DNA from: Epiperipatus broadwayi
Lineage: Eukaryota; Onychophora; Udeonychophora; Euonychophora; Peripatidae
Direction: 5' to 3'
Length of the DNA: 64,000 nucleotides
Assembly: GCA_028023455.1 (NCBI GenBank)
Contig: JAQFVV010012671.1
Location: 432,001-496,000 of the forward strand
This document shows, one piece after another, positions 55,860-64,000 of the stretch (its first letter is position 1; each line of letters starts with the position of its first letter). Below the pieces are notes generated by a model. It was given only the letters and a program-made list of their open reading frames with translations. It made no database searches and was not told where the DNA came from. A program made the translations under genes and the position numbers.

Positions 55860-56480
55860 CTTTTTTTATCTCTAGCTCTCTTTTTCACAATAGATCATCA
55901 AAATTCCTTTTTTTTATCCATCCATCTCACATGTAGTCTTTTTCTAGGTCTTTCAATCTCTTGGAATTATGTTCAAAACTTCAATTGTCTGTTTATTATC
56001 ATTTCTTCTAACAATATATCGATCCCAGTTTCATTTCAGTCTCTTAATTATTTCAATAGTGTTTGTGATACCTGTTTGTTATTTAGTCGAAACATTTGTT
56101 TTTGATTTTTTCTTGTTACTTTTAACATAGGTAATCGTTGTTCTTTTGTTAAGTATATAAGTCTCAGATTCAAAAGTAAAAACTGGCAAATCACATCTAT
56201 TAAAAGTTTTTCTTTTATTTTCTTTCACTATTAAGTTACTTCTATCAAAAGCATTTTATCCAAGTTTAATTGAATAATTAATTTCATCCATTATATTTCC
56301 ATCTGCATTAATAATCTGATCACTGTACTGGTAGTCGTCAACTTTTTCTAATTTATCATTATTAACTTTTATTTATTTATATAGAAAATCCAATGAACAT
56401 TAGCTTAATGTTTTTAGCATTTATCATTAGTTTTATTTTCTTACTTTCATCTGACAAACTTTGCATAAAATTAAACTGAA
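55860..56480 (-). pseudogene. RTE-like LINE C-terminal fragment
   Basis: The minus-strand translation gives pieces such as VDDYQYSDQIINADGNIMDEINYSIKL and FESETYILNK, then NIIPRD. These align with the C-terminal third of the LINE at 43.96-46.64 kb. Several stops and frameshifts are present. Confidence 0.75.
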
Positions 56481-58120
56481 TTTTATACTGGCGTTGTATT
56501 TTTTATTTTTTTTTAGCAAATCTGATTATATAGAGAAAAACTCTATTGCTTTTTTTTTTTTAAATTTTTTCGAAAAAAAACAACAACCCCTGATTAAGAA
56601 AGTGATTTGAAGAACCAAACATTTTCACAGAAAAGTAGAATGAAGATTTTCCCCATCCAACTATAATGTTTGATGCAGAATAAAATATTTTAAAATTTTC
56701 AAAAACTGTCAAGCAGGTTTTCAATACATTTACGCTATACTCATTGCTATTATGATAATAATATTACTTAAAAATGATTACATTATTAATTAAAATTTGA
56801 ATATTGACTTAACTGATATTATTGGATCACTTGATTTAGGGCATGACTTGAATTGAAAAAAATCATGTTCTTATTTTGTTTTACTGGTCCTCATTTATTA
56901 AACCAACATTATTAAAATTAAATATATATTTATCTCTCTTTCGTGACTTAAAACATTTGAAGCACAATTGATCTTTTTATTTATGTCGTGAAAAAGAGAC
57001 AAACCACATATTTAATTTTAACATTACTGATTTAGTTAATAAGGAAAAAACATGGCAGATATAAAAAATTGATGAAACATGATTCATTTCCAGTTCAAGT
57101 CACCCTCTCAACCAACATCCCAATAGTATTCAATTAAGCAAAAGAATTTCAATTAATAGAGTGTGATTTCTTTTGTTTAATATTGTTTTTAATACTACCA
57201 TGAATATGGCATGAAAGTGCTGAAGTCCACTTGGTGACCTTTGAAAAGTTTGAAAGTTGTAACCCATTCTGTTTTAAGCATTATAGTTGTTCACTTTCAT
57301 ATTTATTAGGATAGAATTGTACACAATTTCTTACACACACATACATAACCAATCAGATCTTAGATTTATAGTGCATTCCTTATTTACAAATTATTTTATA
57401 AACTATTAACCAATATAAAAATTTTCAGACTAAGCACTCTTATTTATTTATTTTGAATGCTTGAAATCATTAAACTTCCACACAGGGAATAATAGACTGA
57501 TTTTCTAATGTATATACCATGATTGTGACCTGTTTGATATATGATGGCCTGAGAATTTTTGCATTAATTGATACCACATGTTAACTTTCAAGAAAAAAGT
57601 CTCTGGCAAATCTGAAATCTGATTGGTTACAAATATTTTATAAGTACCATCACAATTTATTATGTGCATAAATTAAAATGAAGATTTTTACAAGCAAAAA
57701 ATGTGAACAGATTATCTTTCCATCATCTGATTAGTGAAATCTAGTCTAAAGATCAATGATATAATACTGATCCACCAATACCACTTACCTTGGCAGATAG
57801 TGCTACAATCATTAATAAAAAAGAATTGGAAAACCGCATTCTCACACATATATATTATTTTACCTTACTGTAGGTTTATACAGAGCCCAATCATAGTAAG
57901 CTTCTTATGTTATCAGTCACCTATCTGCAGAATAGGCTTGAAATCACATTGCTTTCCTTTAATTACATACACAGCAGTTCTGACTTTAATTTTGTTTTGT
58001 TTTTCTGGAGTTAGAATATAAAAACTCAATTTTGAGTGGCTGCTGTGGATAGTGTTGTTTAATTTAATTATTATTATTGTTATTATTATTATTATTATTA
58101 TTATTGTTGTTGTTTTTTGT
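56481..58120. other. AT-rich non-coding DNA
   Basis: No gene is supported. A (TTA)n run with TTG variants occupies about 58065-58120. Confidence 0.5.
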
Positions 58121-58708
58121 TATTATTAAAACAGGCAAAATTCACTATATATATTGCCACACACAAAAAGCTAGAGTAATCAATGGATGCCAGAAGGCTT
58201 GTGCATAAAATCCCCATCTAGTGCCTACTCATCCAATATCCCCAGACTAGTTTCTGGCTTATGGCCTTCATCAATGAGGAGCCTTGGATCTGAGAGCACT
58301 GCATCTAGATCTTAGGATCTAATGCAACCCTCCAGCAAACATCTTTAATCTCCATTTAACTACAAAACTATGAGTCTTAAACTGAAAACACCTTAATGTT
58401 TTCAATCCAAGCCTATTAGCTTATATAGTCATATGGGTCTGAACCCAGTTCAGTACCCATACATTTTGGCATCTTTGGTTCTTTAATAAGCATAGCCACC
58501 ACTATCCTATTAGGCAGCATTGGTTTTAAGCCAATAAATATCACATGACTACCTCCTCTTATGCTTGTGTATAACTGTTGTTATACACAAGCCTTCTGGC
58601 ATCCATTGATTACTCTAGCTTGTTGTGTGGCAATATATATATATAGTGAGTTTTGCCTATTTTAACAACAGTTATACACAAGCATAAGAGGAGGTGGTCG
58701 TGATGTTT
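58121..58708. mobile_element. HHR-A element, minus unit plus inverted partial unit, inserted in (TTA)n
   Basis: A near-complete minus-strand unit (about 58121-58580) is followed by an inverted partial plus-strand piece (GCCTTCTGGCATCC...GTTTTGCCTATTTTAA) to 58708. It is bounded on both sides by (TTA/TTG)n simple repeat, suggesting insertion into a microsatellite. A target duplication cannot be defined in such sequence. Confidence 0.78.
58231..58289 (-). ncRNA. Hammerhead-like motif, HHR-A (C3 changed)
   Basis: Everything matches the intact 36.97-kb copy except that the core reads TTGATGA (C3 to U) and the stem II loop CACAA reads CATAA. C3 pairs with G8 in the active fold, so this copy is expected to be inactive or weak. 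Confidence 0.75.
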
Positions 58709-60180
58709 ATCGTTATTATTGTTGTTGTTGTTGTTATTATTATTATTGATATGGTAGATAGTATTATATATGCAATAATTAATTAACTTTAAAATAGATG
58801 ACTAACATTTAAAAGGGGCATGAACCATGTGCTGAAAATTTTTTTATGTATAATTATTTTTAATATATATATTGAAGCAATATATAAGTTGAAAAATTCG
58901 AAAGCATTTTTAAATTAAAAGGTTTTTAACAATATTTAATAAGTAAAAATTATATATAAGTATGTGCACGGATAAATGTATATGGCATTATTAATTTTAA
59001 ATTTACTTTAAAAGTAATGTAAAACAAAATTTCTTTTAGTAATATTTGTAAATATATTTTATAATTAGATGGGTGGAATGACATTATTTTATAAATTTTA
59101 ATTAAAATTTTATAAACTGATTGGCTAATTAAGGAGATAAATATCTGATGTAATTTAGTCAAAACATTGTCTGTTATTTTGGTAATTCCTTTCAAAGCTA
59201 AATTTTTATAAATGCTGTTATTGGACAAATAAGCTATGAACCATAACCCGTAACGAAGAGTAAGAGTTATCTACCACCAATAGATTGATGGATTGAAACA
59301 ACCAACAATGAAAACTGATTTTGATGATAAGACAACTCTAGCAAAATATAAATAACGGTTATAATTTATTTATTATTCTGCTTTGATCTTTCTTGCACTA
59401 TGAGTTCATTATACTTATTTTGCTTTGTGTTAAAATATCATGGTAGAATAGAGAAGTCATCATCTTTTCCACTCTTCCCAAGCAGGCAGAGTGCAAGTTG
59501 AAAGTCCATTGGGAAATATGGAGAAGCCATCAGATAATGTAGAACCATTTTAAGAAGCACTGTGTTCAGTTTATATGCGAACTATATGCTGCTGCCGAAA
59601 CTTCAAGAGTGTCTATTGCTTTGGGGAGAAACGAGCCACCAATCAACAAGGAAAACACTGTTCAAGATTACGTTAAATAAGAAGGTTCACAGAAGACTAC
59701 CAGAAATAGCTTTGTTTATACAGATAATCTTTATTAATCATGCCATAAGTCAGTTGGCATAAATCTAAAAAAAAAAATATTTTTTAAAAGTTAGTGTATT
59801 AGTGCAAACTCTCATCATTTTTTTTTAGAAACTTATTTCCTACGATAAAACCAGATTTAATAATGATAGCGATTTCCACTAACCTTATTTATAGAAATGA
59901 TAAAAATTATAATTTAAACATTAACGTCAATATTCCAAATGAGCTGCATAAACTGATTTAATAAATTAAGTAACTTTTCTGTTTACATCTTTTTAATAGT
60001 TCTAAAAGTTTACAGTTTTAAGATAAATATCCTCTAGGTTGGAGAATATGCAAGCATGGGAAAAGATAATTAAGTATTCTAAATTTACTTGAACTAACAT
60101 ACTTTTATTTCTGGATATTTTGTCTATGTACAATGTTTGTTTATATGTGTTTTGTGTATTCATAAATAAGAGTAATATCT
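58709..60180. other. AT-rich non-coding DNA
   Basis: A (TTG/TTA)n run lies at 58709-58747. The remainder has no recognisable feature apart from the tentative exon at 59486-59553. Confidence 0.45.
59486..59553 (+). other. Candidate terminal exon (very tentative)
   Basis: A pyrimidine-rich acceptor-like stretch (CATCTTTTCCACTCTTCCCA) and AGCAG precede a short open frame GRVQVESPLGNMEKPSDNVEPF ending at TAA 59551-59553. Base composition is less AT-rich than its surroundings. I recognise no homologue, so chance is likely. Confidence 0.12.
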
Positions 60181-60396
60181 TGTATTTATATGTTGGACTA
60201 TTGCCATCATCTAATATGAATATTGAATGTCTTTAGAAAAATTTAACTTTATTTAAATATTCCAAATACATTCAACTATTAGTAATAGCAAACAGGTTAC
60301 TAACAGTTGAATATATTTGGAATATTTAAATTAATTTTTTTTAAAGACATTCAATACTCATATTAGATTATGGAAATAGTCCAACATATAAATACA
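60181..60396. repeat. Fold-back (MITE-like) element, 216 bp
   Basis: TGTATTTATATGTTGG at the left end is the exact complement of the right end. Matching continues inward through GACTAT..., TCTAATATGA, TTGAATGTCTTTA, AAATATTCCAAATA and TTCAACT with small mismatches, to a short central loop near 60290. No coding and no hammerhead core. Target duplication not found. Confidence 0.8.
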
Positions 60397-61309
60397 ACTA
60401 AACTAACATCATTGAAACCCTTCAGGAAAACACTGGGTGTAACACCATTTGTGTTGGCTGGTCACTGGCATTCATTAACTTACTTTTGGCAGTAGCATGT
60501 GGTAGATGTACATTCCTACTATATATCATAGGTTCTGTTTATATATTTTCTTTGGGTGATACATAGCCCTTTTACATTGAACAGTAGTATGTAGAAGATG
60601 TATATTCCTACTGTATAACACATGCTCCTCGTTTCATATATTTGCTCATAAATGGGTGTAATGCAGATGTTGTTTCCTGCCTTTTACATTTACTTAGTAG
60701 TTATTGTTTTGTTATTTATCAGGACTACAGCCTAAATAATTGATTGTAGTTTATAATTTTAGCATATCCTTAATCTGTAAGCTTATTCAATTTTAAAACT
60801 GTATGGTGACCAATTGTATTAGTAATTAGTAGTGACAGCTAGTCTGTGCAGTGAATTTATATCTACCAGAGATAATTAAACTGTATTGTACCGTATATCA
60901 TCTGTGCATAAAAATAATAGAACCAATATATCTCTAACTGTATTTATTTGTATTCAAAATAGCTAGGACAATTAAATAAAATAATGTTATTATTCTAAAT
61001 TTAATCCTTAGAAAAAGAAATAATAGCACAATGGTGGTTGTGGATTGCTGTCAGTTATGTTATTGTTTGTGTTGTACTAAGGTATATACAGAAATAAATT
61101 GTAATATCTATTATTTTTAATATTACGGTTTGGCTTTTGAGCTTTGGCAATATTATATTGCTAAGGCTATTAATATATGGTATAGCTGAAGTTTGTTCAG
61201 GCTCATATAGCTACTTAAGTTAGATAACTGGATTTGAAGTCATGTAGATGTCTGAACATTTTAGATTTTCTTCTTGATAGTTAAGTATTAGATAAATGCT
61301 GAGTTTGAG
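60397..61309. other. AT-rich non-coding DNA
   Basis: Nothing recognisable. Confidence 0.5.
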
Positions 61310-61450
61310 CTAGTATTTTAGATCTAGTGTCTGAATGTCCTAGTGCCTCACTGAGGATAGCCAATAGCTTGGAACCAGTTTGGGGATAGGGATAATTCTA
61401 GATAGATATTTTTAAATGTTTTCTCTTGCAGCATTTATTGGAAAAGGTTT
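61310..61450 (+). repeat. HHR-C half copy with decayed hammerhead
   Basis: This matches the right half of the 50.07-kb element: ATCTAGTGTCTGAA, then CCTCACTGAGGA, TTCTAGATAGATATTTTTAAA and GCATTTATTG. The hammerhead at about 61336-61395 has core CTGAGGA at 61351-61357 and a stem II-like AGCCAATAGCT. GAAA reads GAAC and GTC reads GTT. TGGGGATA follows the cleavage position, exactly as in HHR-A, linking the two families. Confidence 0.65.
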
Positions 61451-62493
61451 GTTTAGAGCTATTAGCACACTCATTATATTACATTTGTAATACATGCTTA
61501 TTAAATTAAGTCATGTAATGTATGACTTGATTTTTTATTATCATTATTTTTAGTATTTGTCATTATTTGCAATTAATAAGGTTAAATAAACTATAGTCAA
61601 GTATCTTATATCTAGCTGATATAAAGGGCTAAAAAAGAAAAAAAAAAGATCATGTGACATTAGAACACGGATCTTCCATGCAAATTACCCTTAGATGATT
61701 TTTATGTGAGTTATACAATTTGACCATTACAATACATATAACTGTTATGTATGATTTTTATTATTTATTATAAGTAATAACAATTATAATAATGTAGAAG
61801 TATTTGCAATTATTTTTTTAGTCATTTTCATAAAAAATGTTAATTTTGCTAAAAGTAAATATCATGTGATATCCCAGGATTCATAAAATTTAACATTTGC
61901 ACTGTCCTATTTCTTTTTATAAAAATTGTTCCTTGATTTTTTCTTTTATTATCGTTTCCTTCTTTATATTATAAAAAATTCTAGTGTTATCCAAATTAAA
62001 ATGAGAAGTAAAATTATATATTTCCAAAGAACAATAAAAATAAATGATATTATTAAAGAATTACTTTTTATATATATAAAAGTTGATGTTCTTTTAATCA
62101 TTTCATAATATCACATTTTGATTCCCTACATTGAAGCATTGCATTTACATATAATTTAATATATAATATATTTTTTGTTTCTTATGTATCATATTTTTTA
62201 AAACACAAAATAAAGTATTATGTAATTCTCCATATGTATTTACTGAACACATATAAGAAGAATTATATAATGTTTCATTCTGTGTTCTACCTATTGTGAA
62301 TAGGCTGGTGAATAATGTGAAAAATGTAATACCTAAAAAGTAAAAAAAAACTAATATTGTGCATCAAATTATATATAAATGTTTCATATACTGGAGAATT
62401 AAAATATAATATTGAAAAAAAAAAAAAATTAAAATAAACATAACTTTTATAATTATAAATTTATTTAAACGCACATTGATTACATAAGTAATA
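61451..62493. other. AT-rich non-coding DNA
   Basis: Nothing recognisable. Confidence 0.5.
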
Positions 62494-62566
62494 TTTACTA
62501 AGACCTGTAGAGGTCCCTACTATCGCATTTTTACACGCACATTCTTGAGGTTACAGCCTTAGTAAA
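62494..62566. repeat. SR-1 copy 2
   Basis: TTTACTAAGACCTGTAGAGG... through ...GGTTACAGCCTTAGTAAA. It shares the inner GACCT/AGGTC hairpin and the CTTAGTAAA terminus with 49081-49224, but lacks the left AAGGCTGTAACC arm. Confidence 0.65.
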
Positions 62567-62935
62567 TATTATATATCTTTTATGTAAATATATAAAAAGT
62601 AAAAACAGATAAGCAAACAATGATTTAATAACAATCTGTTTTCTTTGATCATAAAAAAAACATAATTTTATTTTTTAACTTTACTTTGAATAGTACTAAT
62701 AGTACTAGAACCCTTCATGAGGGAATAAATCACAATGAAAATAAAATTGAGAAATTTTTATAAATAGAAATAAGAAATCTTTAATTAGTAGAAAAAGTGC
62801 AACTATTAAAATTCATGATTCCTGAGATATCATATAATGATATTTACTCCTGGAAAATAACAGTTACGAAAATAAATGAAAGTAATTCTGAATTGTCATA
62901 ATTAACACGACCATCATTTCATATGCTTATATAAG
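62567..62935. other. AT-rich non-coding DNA
   Basis: Nothing recognisable. Confidence 0.5.
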
Positions 62936-63044
62936 CTGTTAAACTAATAAAAACTCACCTTATACTAGTGCTACTCACTACAAGCCATAGCAATCAATGA
63001 GTGCTAGGAGATTTTTGCATAAAATCCTTATCTAATGGTTACTC

Positions 63045-63103
63045 ATCCAATATCTCCAGACTAGTTTCTTACTTATAGCTTTCATCATTGAGAAATCTTG
63101 GAT
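63045..63103 (-). ncRNA. Hammerhead-like motif, HHR-A (C3 changed)
   Basis: On the minus strand: ATCCAA/TTGGAT stem I, core ATGATGA (C3 to A), degraded stem II, intact GAAAC, TA and GTC. Confidence 0.65.
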
Positions 63104-63283
63104 ATGATAGCACTGCATCTAGATATTAGAATCTAATGCAATCCTCTAGCAGCACTTTTTTTACTATTAATTAACTATAAAGCTATGATCCCAAGATCCT
63201 ATTTTCATCTTGACTCATGTTTTTATAGTTAAATAAATAGATAAAGGCTGCTTGATTCTAAGATCTATGTGCAATGCATTCAG

Positions 63284-63340
63284 ATTTAAGGCTCCTCATT
63301 GATAAAAGCCATCAGCTAGAAAACTAGTCTGAGGAGTAGG
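63284..63340 (+). ncRNA. Hammerhead-like motif, HHR-A (decayed)
   Basis: Core reads TTGATAA (C3 and G8 changed). Stem II is AGCC...AGCT. GAAAAC has one extra A, then TAGTC is intact. The outer stem I is lost by deletion. Confidence 0.55.
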
Positions 63341-63440
63341 CACTAGAAAGGGATTTTATGCACTAATCTTTTAGTATCTATTGATTGTTATGGCTTGCAC
63401 TGAGTGGCATTTCTATATGGAGAATTTGCTACTGTTTTAA

Positions 63441-64000
63441 TTGTCATAATTGTTACTATTAATATTTACTGTTAATATTTAAGAATATTATATATATATA
63501 TGTGTGTGTAAGAATATTACACTACTTTTACTTTTAATTCATTTTTTTAATCATTATTTTATTTTTTTTAAAAAAATGTGTGTACCTTTAGTAAAATTGA
63601 TTTCTATTTCTTTATTAGTACAAATCAGTGGAACATGGTTAATGTAATCCTGAATTTTGTTTTTCTCTTGATTATCCATATTAATATATAAATATGAAAA
63701 TGTGTTTGTTTGTTTCTTTGTAACTTTATAACTCAACAAATATTGCATTAATCTAGGTAAATCTTGAATTATTTTCCTTATTTTTTGGATATAATTTTAT
63801 AGGCTGTAATTTTTTGCTTAATGGTACTTACTTGTTTTAAAAACTTTGGTAGTTTGCAATATATATGAAAAAGATATATTTAATTAAATAAATTAATAAA
63901 TGTTTAAAAAAATGAGAGATTGGAAAATATGAATAGCATTTATATTGTAAATTGTTTAGATTATAAGAGACTATAAAAAAATTTCACATATAAGAACAAT
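63441..64000. other. AT-rich non-coding DNA
   Basis: Contains (TA)n/(TG)n near 63488-63510. No gene is recognised. Confidence 0.5.

Larger units (their letters stand above)
62936..63440. mobile_element. HHR-A element, minus piece joined to plus piece (old copy)
   Basis: A minus-strand partial unit (62945-63200) reads into a plus-strand partial unit (63200-63430), giving a fold-back arrangement with arms near CTCACCTTATACTAG and the GCATTTCTATATGG end. Divergence from the other copies is greatest here. Both arms hold degraded hammerheads. Confidence 0.7.

Overview
This window is AT-rich metazoan nuclear DNA, nearly all intergenic or intronic. Retroelement remains dominate it, and I can support only one protein-coding gene. 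The organism cannot be named from sequence alone. An animal is indicated by a PGP-type HAD phosphatase, an RTE-like LINE family, a Penelope-like (GIY-YIG) remnant, tRNA-derived SINEs and standard-code reading frames. Where the two LTRs of one element differ, many differences are CG in one copy against TG or CA in the other, which suggests the genome methylates CpG.

Layout. 0.4-9.4 kb: fold-back repeats, a 67-bp tandem repeat, a suspicious homopolymer-rich stretch (7.3-7.6 kb) and two hammerhead-related repeat copies. 9.4-10.2 kb: RTE LINE fragment. 10.45-20.24 kb: one complete LTR retrotransposon with a TG...CA terminus, a 4-bp ATAG target duplication and a polypurine tract. Its LTRs are unusually long (4.1 and 3.2 kb) and its interior only 2.5 kb, holding a decayed coiled-coil gag-like ORF. 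A 949-bp TA-target DNA transposon sits in the left LTR only, and the right LTR shows the empty site. 25-30 kb: five tRNA-derived SINEs, two of them in one copy of a tandem duplication. 31.5-34.5 kb: two tandem arrays with hammerhead-like motifs. 36.8 kb: a palindromic insertion carrying an apparently intact hammerhead ribozyme. 40.1-41.1 kb: Penelope-like C-terminus followed by an LINE tail. 42.0-43.0 kb (minus): the intact single-exon PGP-like gene. 43.6-46.6 kb: another hammerhead-related insertion, then a 2.7-kb decayed RTE LINE. 47.3 kb: a 200-bp (AAT)n. 49-50.4 kb: two small retroposon-like fold-back elements. 52.2-54.8, 58.1-58.7 and 62.9-63.4 kb: head-to-tail and inverted copies of a roughly 440-460-bp repeat, most carrying a recognisable type I hammerhead motif.

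The main discovery is this set of small non-coding repeats. Three sequence families (called HHR-A, HHR-B and HHR-C here) each contain the hammerhead core CUGANGA / GAAA / cleavage triplet, with stems I, II and III that fold and in places covary. Several copies are flanked by 11-14-bp target duplications or lie in head-to-tail arrays. That is the architecture described for animal retrozymes and Penelope-associated hammerheads. The Penelope-like and RTE remnants in the same window are plausible, unproven sources of the reverse transcriptase that moved them.
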